Origin: Leptodactylus fallax
Lineage: Eukaryota > Chordata > Amphibia > Anura > Leptodactylidae
DNA length: 64,000 bases
Reading direction: 5' to 3'
Assembly: GCA_947044405.1 (NCBI GenBank)
Contig: CAMRHE010000011.1
Location: 8,558,001 to 8,622,000 of the forward strand
This document shows, one piece after another, positions 48,354-59,334 of this stretch (within the stretch, counting starts at the first letter, position 1; every line of letters begins with the position of its first letter). Made by a program: the position numbers and the translations under genes. A model generated the notes under the pieces. It saw nothing but the letters and a program-made list of their open reading frames with translations, had not been told where the DNA came from and ran no database searches.

Positions 48354-49947
48354 CAGTGGTGGAAAAAAAGTATTAATCAGCCACCAATTGTGCACGTTCT
48401 CCCACTTAAAAAGATGAGAGGACTGTAATTGACATCATAGGTAGACCTCAACTATGAGAGACAAAATGAGAAAACAAATCCAGAAAATCATTGTCTGATT
48501 TTTTTAATAATTTATTTGCAAATTACGGTGGAAAAAAAGTATTTGGTCAATAACAAAAGTTCATCTCAATACTTTGTTATATATCCTTTGTTGGCAATGA
48601 CAGAGGTCAAACGTTTTCTGTAAGTCTTCACAAAGTTGGCACACACTGTTGCTGGTATGTTGGCCCATTCCTCCATGCAGATCTCCTCTAGAGCAGTGAT
48701 GTTTTGGGGCTGTCGCTGGGCAACACAGACTTTCAACTCCCTCCAAAGGTTTTCTATGGGATTGAGATCTGGAGACTGGCTAGGCCACTCCAGGACCTTG
48801 AAATGCTTCTTACGAAGCCACTCCTTCAATGCCCTGGTGATGTGCTTGGAATCATTGTCATGCTGAAAGACCCAGCCACATTTCATCTTCAATGCCCTTG
48901 TTGATGGAAGGAGGTTTGCACTCAAAATCTCACGATACATTGCCCCATTCATTCTTTTATGTACGCGTATCAGTCGTCCTGGTCCCTTTGCAGAAAAACA
49001 GCCCCAAAGCATGATGTTGCCACCCCCATGCTTCACAGTAGGTATGGTGTTCTTTGGATGCAACTCAGCATTCACTCTCCTCCAAATACGACGAGTTGTG
49101 TTTCTACCAAACAGTTCTACTTTGGTTTCATCTGACCATATGACATTATCCCAATACTCTTCTGGAACATCCAAATGCTCTCTAGCAAACTTCAGACGGG
49201 CCTGGATATGTACTGGCAGGGGGACACGTCTGGCACTGCAGGATCTGAGTCCCTGGCAGCGTAGTGTATTACTGACGGTAGCCTTTGTTACGTTAGTCCC
49301 AGCTTTCTGCAGATCATTCACTAGGTCCCCCCGTGTGGTTCTGGGATTTTTGCTCTCCATTCTTGTGATCATTTTGACCCCAAGGGGTGAGATCTTGCGT
49401 AGAGCCCCTGATCGAGGGAGATTATCAGTGGTCTTGTATGTCTTCCATTTTCTAATTATTGCTCCCACAGTTGATTTCTTCACACCAAACTGCTTGCCTA
49501 TTGCATATTCAGTCTTCCCAGCCGGGTGCAGGTCTACAATTTTGTTTCTGGTGTCCTTCCACAGCTCTTTGGTCTTCACCATAGTGGAGTTTGGAGTGTG
49601 ACTGTTTGAGGTTGTGGACAGGTGTCTTTTATACTGATAACAATTTCAAACAGGTGCCATTACTACAGGTAATGAGTGGAGAACAGAGGAGCCTCTTAAA
49701 GAAGAAGTTACAGGTCTGTGAGAGACAGAAATCTTGCTTGTTTGTAGGTGACCAAATACTGATTTTTCCATCATAATTTGCAAATAAATTCTTAAAAAAA
49801 CAGACAATGTGATTTTCTAGATATGTTTTCTCATTTTGTCTCTCATAGTTGAGTTCTACCTATGATGTCAATTACAGGGCTCTCTCATCTTTTTAAGTGG
49901 GAGAACTTGCACAATTGGTGGCTGACTAAATAGTTTTTTCCCCACTG
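48354..49947 (-). mobile_element. Complete Tc1-like element (ends cagtggtggaaaaaaagtat)
   Basis: 1594 bp with TA at 48352-48353 and 49948-49949 and inverted ends of about 190 bp (ccaccaattgtgcacgttct and complement). The transposase is open. A truncated copy lies at 7977-9280. Confidence 0.93.
48566..49582 (-). CDS. Tc1-family transposase, 338 aa, DD34E, open frame
   Basis: Start at ATG 49582 ([18 protein letters not shown]). The first helix-turn-helix covers about 20-45 ([20 protein letters not shown]). In place of the usual GRPR hook there is SGALRK at 58-63. The triad is D151 (WSDETK), D242 (FQHDND) and E277 (NPIENLW), 34 apart. [12 protein letters not shown] is present and the end is GYITKY. 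Two oddities: about two codons are missing after RVPL (119-123) compared with the copy at 7976, and the proline of the DNDPKH block is serine. The frame is open over the usual length; activity is uncertain. Confidence 0.9.
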   Translation of the reverse strand: MVKTKELWKDTRNKIVDLHPAGKTEYAIGKQFGVKKSTVGAIIRKWKTYKTTDNLPRSGALRKISPLGVKMITRMESKNPRTTRGDLVNDLQKAGTNVTKATVSNTLRCQGLRSCSARRVPLPVHIQARLKFAREHLDVPEEYWDNVIWSDETKVELFGRNTTRRIWRRVNAELHPKNTIPTVKHGGGNIMLWGCFSAKGPGRLIRVHKRMNGAMYREILSANLLPSTRALKMKCGWVFQHDNDSKHITRALKEWLRKKHFKVLEWPSQSPDLNPIENLWRELKVCVAQRQPQNITALEEICMEEWANIPATVCANFVKTYRKRLTSVIANKGYITKY

Positions 49948-50009
49948 TATATATCAGTAACTAATGAGCGTAAGCCGGCCTGTCTTGAGATCTTGTCAGT
50001 GAGCTGCCC

Positions 50010-50700
50010 AATGTGTCCCTTCCTATCATTAAGAGCCTCCCACAGTGGATCCCATGATAACTAGGCTCCCCAAGGCTTATATTCTGCCTTCAGCGGACTC
50101 TGCCTCCCTCAGTGATCCCTCGGAGTGAGATCGGATCGCTTCTGTTGTATTGTTTGCAATGCAGAACTGATACATTGCATTATCCTAAATGCTGGCTGTT
50201 GTATTGCTGCAAGAAGGTGGCTTCCCTCGCCAGGGTGGCCTTCGTAGTGGCTGGCTTCTCCTGGGCCAAACAGCTTCAGTCAAACCTCCCTGATGCAGCT
50301 TCCCTCTAGGACCTCCAGCTGCTCGTCTCTGAGATCCTGAACGCTTCCAAATACCTGACGATGCCTCCCAAATCTGCCAAGGCGGCCGCCAATGCAGTGG
50401 CTATCCGCCATACTGTTTGGATTCGTTGTAGAATACTGAGTCCGCCTCTAAGAAGGCGAACGCGGCCCTTCTCCCTTTCTAGGTCAACCTAGGCTGAATT
50501 TTTGTTAAAGGTATCGAGAAGCTTATCCCTGAGGCCACGGTGGAATAGAATCTTCCTCCCTCAGAGGCATCCTATGTGTCAGCCGTTCTCCTGTTCCAGA
50601 AAGCTTCTCTCAAGTCCAGGCCTCCCTGGCAGTCCTGCACCAAGTCGTCCAGGCCTTCCTCTTCCTAGCCCTCCCCGGTATGAAGTTTTTTCCCCTCTCT
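50010..50700 (+). pseudogene. DIRS gag remnant
   Basis: Readable pieces are PSADSASLSDPSE, ASLARVAFVVAGFSWAKQLQ and ILNASKYLTMPPKSAKAAAN, in different frames. They match the C-terminal gag of DIRS elements in vertebrates in motif and order. The RT follows about 150 bases later. Many stops. Confidence 0.6.
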
Positions 50701-50865
50701 GGACCTCTCAAGTGGCCGGACGTCTGGGCCTGAGAAGTGGTGTCATCTGGCTACTCCAGCTTTCAGTGGAGTCTCTTTGCCTTCCCTATGTCGGACAATC
50801 CAGGCTGTCTCCAATCTCCAGGGGTAGGGAGTCAGCGTCCCCGTTCCCGCTTCAGAGCACATCCT

Positions 50866-52335
50866 GGGTTACTATTCCTACCTGTTATCCATTCCCAAGA
50901 AGGACGGCTTCCTTCGTCCCATCATGGACCTGAAAGGGCTCAACCGGTTCGTCCATGTCTGCAAGTTCTGCTGTAGTCTATGCAATCTGTGGTGGCATCC
51001 TTGGAGATGGGCGAATTTTTCATTCATCTACATCATCGCTCTGTGCCGTTAGCGGTTTCTTTGTTTTGGGGTGGATCCTTGACCTTTCCAGTTGTCGCTC
51101 TCCCCTTCAGGCTGGCCTCTGCCCTCTGGGTTTTTTCCTCAGTGATGGCATCTCTCATGGCCATCCTCTGCACCAGAGGTGTTGCTGTGTTTCCAGACTT
51201 GGACGACATCCTGGTGAAGCCCCCTCCAGGTCAGACAATCTGACCAGCTTATGGCTCACCTTGTCCTTCTTCGCCAGTTCGGCTGGCTCATCAATGAGGA
51301 TGTCTCATGCCCTCTAAGCACATGGAATCTGGGACATGATCCTCTACATGCTCCAGGGCGTGATTCTCCTCCCAGAGGCCAAGATCCTGAGGTCCGATGT
51401 GTCCCACCTTCGGAGGTACTCTCCTTCTCTCTTCGTTTCGGCATGTGGGTCTTGCGCTCGATGACCTCGACCTTCTAGGCTGTACCTTTCATTCACTTAC
51501 TCTGTCGTCCTCTCCACTTGACAATTCCAGCAAGCTGGGACAAATCTCCGGACAGCCTCATCTGCCAGGTTCTCTTTCCTCCTTGGTTTTGCCGAGAGAG
51601 TCTTTGGTGTATCTCCTCCCCAGGAATTTCTCAAGGGAAGTCCTTCTTCCCCTCTGTTGGTAGGTGATTCTCACTGACAACAGTCTCCCCGAAGTGGTCC
51701 TCGATGCTTTTACTGTTCAGGGCCTGTGGTCCTCCCTCTGGTTCAACCTGCTGGAACCCAGGGCTATCTTATTTGCCCTGTCTCCTTGGACCTCTCTTCT
51801 CCAAGGACATCTGGTCTCAGTTCAGACTGACCTCTCCTCCATGGTCGCCTAATTGAACCCTCAGCGGGGCACCAACAGCCGTGTGGCCTTAGTAGAAGCC
51901 TCACAATCTCTTCCTTGGGTGGAACACCACATTCCTGTTCTTTCGGTAGTCAACCTTTTTCTGGCATGGACCACTTGGTGGCAGACTACTTGAGTCGAGA
52001 AAATATTGCTTAGGGTCAGGGTCGCTTTATCAGCAGATCTTCCTTCAACTGTGCTCCTGCTGTGGCGTGACAGACGTCGACCTTTTTCGCCTCTGCTGGA
52101 ACCACAAGGTCCCCAGCTAAATATCCAGGTCTCTGGATCCTCGAGCCATCACCTTGTGAGTTTGGTTTTTCGCTTCCTCTTCTCCCTCAGGTATTTCAGA
52201 ATCTCAAGACCAAGGGGGTTCAAGCTATCCTGGTGGCACCAGATTGGCCCTACTGGGCCTGGTACGTGGATCTCATGTTCCTGTTGACGGATGCTCCTCT
52301 TCCTCTGCTGGTCAACCTTCTGTCTCAAGTATCAC
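50866..52335 (+). pseudogene. DIRS reverse transcriptase / RNase H remnant
   Basis: The RT begins with YSYLLSIPKKDGFLRPIMDL and KGLNRF, the conserved first block of DIRS and Gypsy-type RTs. The active site is FPDLDDILVK (51196-51218), where the usual Y before LDD is D. RNase H-region pieces such as VILTDNSLPEVVLDA follow. Near the end comes VAPDWPYWAWYVDLMFLLTD, a block characteristic of DIRS pol just before the recombinase. Frames change repeatedly, so the enzyme is dead. Confidence 0.7.
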
Positions 52336-52439
52336 TGTTCCACCCCACCTTGACTCAGCTGCGTTCACGGCGTGGCTGTTGCATCCAAAGTTTGAGGCGT
52401 TGTGGGTTTCTCGGAGTTTGTTATCCTGCCATACTCAAG

Positions 52440-53330
52440 GCCCGGAAATTCCAGATAACTTAGATCTGCCATCAAACGTGGAAGGCTTGCGTCCACCATT
52501 GGGAGAGTAACGATTCTCATCGGATCTTCCCCAGTCTGGTCTGGATCAAGGTCTTAGTCTTTTGCCCTTTAAAGACTTTCCTACAGGAGTGCCACTCTGT
52601 GCTCCTTTAGAACCCTTGGATCCGTGGGATCTTAACTTCGTCTTTAAGGTGCTTCAGGTTCCCCCCTTCGAGCCTTTGATATCCTTATTTGTCTTCGTCG
52701 TGGTAGATCGAGTTCCTGGTGGCCATTACCTCCATCCGCAGGGGTCCCGAATTGGCTGCCCTTTTTCGGCAGCCGCCCTTTCTGGTCTTTCACAAGGATA
52801 AAGTTTTCCTCCGTCTGCCACAGTCTTTTTTTTCTTAGGGTGGTTTTCCTTCTTCCACATCGAGGACTTGGTCTTGCCCTCTTTCTGCTCGATCCCCAGG
52901 CATCCATGTGAGTGCTTGCTCTTCTCTGACCAGTTGTTGCCCCGGCGATTTGCGTCTATATTGTCCCTCACTGATCCTTTCTGTTGTTTGGACGCTTTGC
53001 TCGTTCTCTCTGAGTGCCCTTGCAAGGGCCTGCCTGCTTCCATCTTCTGATGGCTTTGGTCTGAGATTAGGGAGACCTATCGGTTTAAGGGTAGGGCTCT
53101 GCCTTTCCGTGTAATGGCTCTCTCCTCTAGAGCTGTTGGAGCTTCCTGGGCCTTCGGCATCAGGCTTCTGCTTCCCAGGTCTGTAAGCATCCCACTGGGC
53201 CTCCATCCTCTTTCTCTAAGTTTCACCAGATCCATTCTGTGGCCTCTGCCAATGCCAGTTTGGGTTGTAAGTTTCTGGAAGCGGCTGAGCGTGGGACTGC
53301 TTTAGGACATCCCATGGTGCTGTGTCCCCC
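52440..53330 (+). pseudogene. DIRS tyrosine recombinase remnant
   Basis: Pieces LDPWDLNFVFKVLQVPPFEP, FLVAITSIRRGPELAAL, FLVFHKDKVFLR, SFFHIEDLVLPSFC, ALSSRAVGASWAF and SFTRSILW appear in family order. The first catalytic R (SIRR) survives. The H of the HxxR box is replaced by L (ALSSR). The nucleophilic Y expected after FTR is replaced (FTRSI). With these changes and several frameshifts it cannot recombine DNA. Confidence 0.7.
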
Positions 53331-53688
53331 AGTGAAATAAGCGAGAAAATGGGATCACCGTAAAATCCTTTTCTCATTGTATTCACTGAGGGACACAGAT
53401 CCCACCCTTGTTTTTCAGTGTTGTTCTTGCCCGAGCTGTGTTGGTTCCATTTCGGGTTCAGGCATTGTTTGTGGTAGTTGGTTCCATGTTCCTTTGTGTC
53501 TCTCTCCTACTGCTACGGTACAAACTGAATTCATGTACAGTGCTGTGGCAGGATATAGCCTGGTAGCATAGCCAACAGCTTTCATTTCCCTAGTGTCTGT
53601 CTCCTAGTGACTAGGTCTATACCCATGGTGCTTTGTCCCCCAGTGAATACAACGAGAAAAGGATTTTACGGTGAGTACAAAAATCCCA
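53311..53688. repeat. DIRS terminal repeat block
   Basis: The motif gtgtcccccagtgaa with gagaaaaggattttacggtg occurs three times: direct at 53311-53355, inverted at about 53341-53405 (tcactgagggacacagatcc), and direct at 53617-53688. DIRS elements end in such split inverted repeats and an internal complementary region used to make circular DNA. The block ends in the T run where the Tc1 right end resumes. Confidence 0.7.
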
Positions 53689-53769
53689 TTTTTTGCTTTT
53701 AGCAAATGGCTGCAATGAAACAAAGAATGAAAAATTTAAAGGGGTCTGAATACTTTCCGGAGCCACTGT

Positions 53770-54170
53770 AAAACCAAACGTTTAACTCCTTCCTGCACTA
53801 TGACATAATAGTACGTCATGGAGAGGTGTAACTTCCTGCACCATAATGAACTATTACGTCATGGTTATAGCATCCACTGAGGAGCTGGACAAGTCACTTC
53901 GGGAATGGTTTTCAGCTGTATCATACAACTGACACCTGTCTGTAATCCTTTAGATGATGACTGCAACATCTAAGGGGTCTTCTAAGGGGTTTCCCGACAT
54001 GTTCTGGCCGTGATCGGAGGGTATCGATATGTTGCTATTTGCCTGGTTCTGCTTGAGGCTAGTTGACTAATTCATAGCCTGTTAGCCTATGCATTTGCAT
54101 AGCCCCTTGTTTCCCAACCTCTTTAGACTCAGAGCACCCCTGGAAGAAAAAAATTTCCACAAGACACAAC
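53770..54170. other. Stretch with a short internal repeat, no gene
   Basis: Two similar blocks, cttcctgcactatgacataa and cttcctgcaccataatgaac, occur at 53790 and 53832. They look like part of a dispersed repeat. No coding sequence. Confidence 0.4.
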
Positions 54171-54179
54171 TACCAAATA

Positions 54180-54530
54180 ATTTTTACTAGATTTTAAACT
54201 TTATTCGCTGGCAATGGGTAGCCAGTGAAGGGATTGGTAGAGGGGAGAGGCTGATGAAAAATGCTGGGAAAGGTGGATTAAGCAAGCGGCAGAGTTTAGA
54301 GTGGACTTGAGGGGGCCAGAGCATTTGCTGGGAGGCCATGGAGAAGAATGTTACAGTAGTCTAAATGGGAGATCATTAGAGCATGTATTAGTGCTTTTGT
54401 AGTGTCAGGGGTGTGGAAGGAACATATTTGATGGATGTTCTTGAATTGGAGGTGGCAGAAGGTATTGAGGACTTGGTTTCGAAGCTTGAAGGATAGGTTA
54501 GAATCAAGGGTGACCCAACAGATTTCTGGG
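54180..54530 (-). pseudogene. L2/CR1-type LINE RT 3' region remnant
   Basis: The minus strand reads LTLDSNLSFKLRNQVLNTFC, NIHQICSF, DTTKALIHALMISHLDYCN and later NPFTGYPLPANK. These are C-terminal blocks of L2/CR1-type reverse transcriptases, where family members read S-R-L-D-Y-C-N and end in an H-W-L-P-V-type motif. The plus-strand ggtagccagtgaagggattg is the usual signature of this region. Decayed, with frame changes. Confidence 0.7.
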
Positions 54531-54549
54531 ACTAGGATAAGTGTGGCAA

Positions 54550-54745
54550 AAATGCCCCTCAGTGGTCATCAGACACCTAATAGTGCTTCCCAGTGGCCCC
54601 TGGTACCTAATAGGGCTCCCCAATGGCACCCAGGCACTTAGTAGTGCTCCCCAGTGGTCCCCAGTCAAGTAGTAGTGCTCCCAGTCGCTCCAAGGCAGGT
54701 AGTAATGTCTCCAAATAGCCCCCAGCCAAGATTTGTGTGTCCCAG
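54550..54745. repeat. Minisatellite, unit about 33-40 bp
   Basis: About five imperfect units of the pattern ctaatagtgctccccagtgg with a following ccccaggca. No coding role seen. Confidence 0.65.
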
Positions 54746-55089
54746 TGTCCCCACACTGTAGTTGTGCTATATATGCTATATAAATAAAAAAGTGACACTT
54801 AACCATACTCATTCCCAGGAGGTCTGTTGCTCTTGTCGGAAGCTTGATGCAGCAGGAAGCTAAAGGCTTCCTGCTGCATATTTTATTCAATGATATAATA
54901 AAAATTAGGAGTTATTAAAAAAGGAAGCTAGATGGTTAATGCAAGCCAATGCTCTGGGTCCAATAGTTTCTATTATATGGGAAAAGGCCAATTTCGTAAT
55001 GATCTTAGTGGTTTCCTTTAATTGTATTTAAGATAGAAGAGTATGTTTCTCCCTTCTGTATGTTTTTTGAATATAGTGCATTTATGATA

Positions 55090-55460
55090 GTCAGTAGGGT
55101 GCCCGTTCTTCGCTCCATATATCTGTTATAATGGAGAGATGGAGCGGTCACTTGATTGATGCATTGCTATGGATACACATACGCAGCTATGTTCCGATGA
55201 CATCATTACGTCGATGTGCTGTCTCGAGACAGGATTTAGGGAAGATGGTAGCGTTGTGTTGTATGCAACTCTGGACCGGAAGAAGCGTGGATACGCGAAA
55301 CGGCCGTTGCCTGTTAAGTTGGTTTCATTGGCAAAATGCAATACCGTATTTTTCCTGCTATGAGCCACAAATAAAGCGTGAAGACCGTGAGTGCCGCTTC
55401 GCTTTTCTCTCTTACAATTGTTTATATTTACCTTCATTGATGATCACCTAATGCTCATTG
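55090..55460 (+). repeat. Penelope-like terminal repeat with a degenerate hammerhead motif
   Basis: At 55271-55306 lies cggaagaagcgtggatacgc followed by gaaacggccgtt. It has a GCGT/ACGC stem II with loop GGAT, GAAAC, and a self-complementary ACGGCCGT stem III. The core CTGANGA reads CGGAAGA, with U4 replaced by G. Stem I is weak, so self-cleavage is doubtful. A downstream aataaagcgtgaagaccgtg stretch and a T-rich tail fit amphibian Penelope-like repeats. Class is inference. Confidence 0.45.
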
Positions 55461-55575
55461 TTGTAACTGAGCTGTGATTGACTTCTTTTTTCTATTCAGT
55501 GTGTTGTTCAGCTTCTGGTCACATGTACAATGTTGCTGAGCCTTAGTCTCTGGTATCTCTATTTAGATGTAAATA

Positions 55576-57216
55576 CAGTTGTGCTAAAAAGTTTATATAC
55601 CCTGGCAGATTTTTTGTTTTTTTTGGCCTTTTTTTCAGAGAATATGAATGATAGCACAAAAACTTTTTCTCCACTCATGGTTAGTGGTTGGTTGAAGCCA
55701 TTTATTGTCAAACTTCTGTGTTTTCTCTTTTTAAATCATAAGGACAACCAAAAACATCAAAATGACCCTGTTCAAAAGTTCACATACCCTGGTGATTTTG
55801 GCCTGATCACATGCCCAGTAATTGACACAGAGGGGTTTGAATGGCTACTAAAGGTAACATCCTCACCTGTGACCTGTTTGCTTGTAATCAGTGTGTGTGC
55901 ATAAAAGCTGAGTGAGTTTCTGGCATCCAGACAGACTGTTGCATCTCCTCCAGCCACTGATGTTTCTGGATTGTGAGTCATGGGGAATGCAAAAGAATTG
56001 TCCAGGATCTACAGGAAAAGGTTGAACTGTATAAAACAGGAAAGGGATACAAAAAGATATCCAAGGAATTGATAATGCCAGTCAGTAGTGTTCAAACTGT
56101 GATTAACAAATGGAAACTCAGGGGCTCTGTAAAAAACAAACCACAGTCAGGTAGACCAACCAAAATTTCAGCCACAACTGCCCGGAATATTGTTCGGGAT
56201 GCAAAGAAAAACCCACACATAACATCAGCTGAAATACAGGACTCTCTGAAAACTATCGGAGTGGCTGTTTCAAGATGCACAATAAGGAGGCACTTGAAGA
56301 AAAATGGGTTGCATGGTCGAGTTGCCAGAAGAAAGCCATTACTGCTCAAATGCCACAACAAATCTCGCCTTTAATACACCAAACAACACAGAGACAAGCC
56401 TCAAAACTTCTGGAACAAGGTAATTTGGAGTGATGAGACAAAAATCAAACTTTTTGGCCATAACCATAAACGTTACATTTGGAGAGGTGTCAACAAGGCC
56501 TATGATGAAAGGAACACCATTCCTACTGTAAAGCATGGAGGTGGATCACTGATGATGTGGGGATGTGTGAGCTTCAAAGGCGCAGGAAATTTGGTCAAAG
56601 TTGAAAGAAAGATGAATGCAGCACATTATCAGCAAATACTGGAGGCAAATTTGCACTCATCAGCCAGGAAGCTGCACATGGGATGTACTTGGACGTTCCA
56701 ACATGACAACGATCCAAAACACAAAGCCAAGTCGACCTGTCATTGGCTACAGCAGAAGAAAGTGAAGGTTCTGGAGTGGCCATCTCAGTCTCCTGACCTC
56801 AATATCATTGAGCCACTCTGGGGAGATCTCAAGCGTGCAGTACATGCAAGACAGCCCATATATTTACAGGAACTGGAGACTTTTTGCCAAGAAAAATGGG
56901 CAGTTTTACCATCTGAGAAAATAAAGAGCCTCATCCACAACTACAAGAAAAAACTTCAAGCTGTCATTGATGTTAGAGGGGGCAATACACGGTATTAACA
57001 ACTGGGGTATGTGAACTTTTGAACAAGGTCATTTTGATATTTTTGGTTGTCATTATGATTTAAAAAGAGAAACCACAGAAGTTTGACAATAAACGGCTTC
57101 AACCAACCACTAACCATGAGTGGAGAAAAAGTTTTTGTGTTATCATTCATATTCTCTGAAAAAAGGCCAAAAAAACAAAAAATCTGCCAGGATATGTAAA
57201 CTTTTTAGCACAACTG
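55576..57216 (+). mobile_element. Tc1-like element (ends cagttgtgctaaaaagttta)
   Basis: 1641 bp with TA at 55574-55575 and 57217-57218 and inverted ends of about 210 bp. A fragment of the same family lies at 3952-4098. Confidence 0.93.
55980..56998 (+). pseudogene. Tc1 transposase with one frameshift and one stop
   Basis: The likely family start is ATG 55980 (MGNAKELSR), which is one base out of frame with the rest. A one-base loss near 56005 would explain this. From DLQEKVELYKTGKGYKKISK on, the frame is open except for a TAA at 56372-56374, just before WSDETKIKLFG. D (WSDET), D (FQHDND) and E (NIIEPLW) are 34 apart. [12 protein letters not shown] is present and the end is GGNTRY. Length without the lesions is about 340 residues. 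Confidence 0.88.
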
Positions 57217-57218
57217 TA

Positions 57219-59160
57219 TATAATATCTTCTCAGTCATTGGCCGTTTTATGGTTTATTTAATTGACTTCTTATTCAGTCTTGTTATATTACAGGCTCGGG
57301 AATGTGATTGGTTATGCCTTCCATCCATCAAGATATATTGAAGGCTCAACTTTTTTTTTTAACTATTGATGTAATACATGGTTATTTAACCTCCAGTTAG
57401 CAGCATCTTCATAGTTATTGCCCCAAACCCTTAAGACACTGGTATACAATGAAACATGTCAAGGGTGACACTATTTAGAATTTTAATATTGTGGAGCTGT
57501 GCTGTATCTCATCTAGGTGCTTTTACCCTGCAGGTACACTAACCAAAACAACAGCATGAAATAGCTATATGCCTCTGCAGTCACAGCACCTGATATATGC
57601 TTTCAACTTAATATTTGATATACTTTCAATGTAAATATGATCATCATGCTAGGATTCCACATTATGTATTTGTTTTAAGAGTTTATGTACACATTTGAGT
57701 GTTTTATTGAAGTTCTAATAAAAATTAGGTGTTACCCAGTATCTAATCACTTAGCAATACACAGTGAATTGGTTAGTAATCACATATATGGGAGTTAATC
57801 AGTTACAGTGAATTGCAGGTTCTTTTATAGGTCTGATAAAAATCTGGTCTCAAGACTTATTCTTTTTAAACTCCCAATAGTAAATAAATGCAATGGTGGT
57901 AAGTAGTAGTTACTACATATATTTTGTATTACTACTATGACTACAACTAATATACAGTTAACTAGGCTAAAACTGTATGTTCTATAGAAGTATAAGGAGT
58001 TAACTGGGCAGTTATTCAAGGAATGTGGTCAACTGTTGTAATGCATGTAAAAAAAGTGAAGCTACTAGAAACCTGGCTACTTGACTCTGAATAAAAGATA
58101 TCCAACTGTTTATGACTATAGCTCCTATGCCTTCTAGTCTGTCTTCATGGTTACAAACTGAAAACAAATCCTGTGAAGTCTGATCCTGCAGTCATACTTC
58201 TTTTCATAAGTGCCATTTCCTTTCCTAGTTAAAAAATTAATTTAAGATGCGAAAGAAAACAGATGTGAGGGAGTAGAAAGAGTTTGTGTGTAGTCCCTTA
58301 TCATTGAGATGTATCACTACTGTACATACAAAGTGTCACTATTTACAGACAAGCATTAAACACAGCAGTACAAAAGAATGTATGCATACGTGTGGATATT
58401 AGTGCATTCACATCACATATACTGTATATAGTTTCTGTTTGTATTTCGCACTTTTTCTCCATCAGAAATATCATATACATATTTTTTTTCAAAATCATTG
58501 AACTTACGATGGAAATGGATGCCCATCTTTTTGCAAACTTAAACTGTACTGTCATGATAATACTTCTTGGCAACCCCTCCAAACAAGCTATAATTGTTCA
58601 GTCTTTCTCAAAGTGTATGGTCTTGGACTTGAACATTTAACATGCTAACTGAGGCCTGCAGAGTCTTAGATGTATCTCCTGGGTTTTCTTGAAGTTTCTA
58701 TGAGCATTGCATGCTCTGAATTTGTGGTGGGGGCACAAAGGGGGCATCATTACTATATAGTGATTTTATTTAGTATTGGTAATACTACTGAGTCAGTATG
58801 GTTTGGTAATTGTAGTGTTTATACTGCAGAGTTATTATTTGATCTTTCTATTTGGTATCGTTGTCAATATTAGTGTGTTTTGTTTAACAATATGATGGAG
58901 GTAATAATTAATTTGTATAATGGAAATTAACTTTTTAAAACTTTTTTTTTCATATTTTCCATCTACCAATGAGTTTGTTCTTTTATCTGCCACCATTTTG
59001 GGGTGCATATAATGTTTTGATTAGCTTTTATTAACATTTTTGGGGGGTCCATGTGAAAAACTACAATTCTATCATTATTTTTTGCATTTTATTTTTACGG
59101 AATTCACTCTGCATTAAAAATTACATGACAATTTTGCCTGGTGGGTCATTATGATTATGG
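57219..59160. other. AT-rich stretch without recognisable gene
   Basis: About 1.9 kb with only short frames. Near 58975-59060 there are T-rich blocks (atttttggggggtccatgtg) as in dispersed non-coding repeats. No gene recognised. Confidence 0.4.
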
Positions 59161-59161
59161 T

Positions 59162-59163
<2 letters not shown>

Positions 59164-59200
<37 letters not shown>
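59164..59200. repeat. TA microsatellite
   Basis: About 18 TA repeats, not adjacent to a Tc1 end. Confidence 0.9.
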
Positions 59201-59204
<4 letters not shown>

Positions 59205-59326
59205 ATAAAATACATACAAAATTATACATACGGGGAGGAAAGGGGAAATGCCAACAAAAATCACCACTAAGGGGGCAGACATAGGGATATAATAATTAAC
59301 AAACAAGGTTACCCAGAAAAGAATAT

Positions 59327-59334
59327 AATGGTAC
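59327..59334. repeat. 8-bp target-site duplication, left
   Basis: aatggtac, repeated at 62947-62954 directly outside the hAT-like ends. Confidence 0.92.

Larger units (their letters stand above)
48318..50004 (+). pseudogene. tRNA-Ile(UAU)-like sequence with intron, split by a Tc1
   Basis: The left part 48318-48353 (gcttcagtggtgcaattggt, then tagcgcgtggtactta) matches the 5' half of vertebrate tRNA-Ile(UAU), including the A box. The right part 49950-50004 resembles the intron and 3' half: a segment where an intron is expected, then aagccgg-tgt...gatc...gagc. Joined without the Tc1 and one TA, the length is 91 bases against about 93 for the intron-containing gene. The Tc1 sits at the TA of the TAT anticodon. 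The 3' half is degenerate, so this is a tRNA pseudogene or tRNA-derived repeat. Confidence 0.55.
46690..53688 (+). mobile_element. DIRS-type tyrosine-recombinase retrotransposon, decayed, with a nested Tc1
   Basis: Order along the plus strand: GC-rich leader (about 46690-47700), gag-like sequence (47750-48300 and 50010-50700), RT-RNase H (about 50866-52335), tyrosine recombinase (52440-53330) and a block of inverted and direct terminal repeats (53311-53688). This order and the final repeats are those of DIRS elements, which integrate as circles through a recombinase instead of an integrase. A Tc1 (48354-49947) lies inside the gag part. No matching left terminal repeat was found, so the left boundary is uncertain. 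Confidence 0.75.
45358..53768 (-). mobile_element. Tc1-like element split by a 7.5-kb insertion
   Basis: The left end starts at 45358 (cagtggtaacggaaagtatt) after TA. The matching right end (ggtctgaatactttccggag...ccactg) finishes at 53768 before TA. Between about 46165 and 53688 the element is replaced by an L2-type fragment and a DIRS element. The transposase N-terminal half and most of the right flank are missing, so the event was an insertion together with a deletion. Confidence 0.85.
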
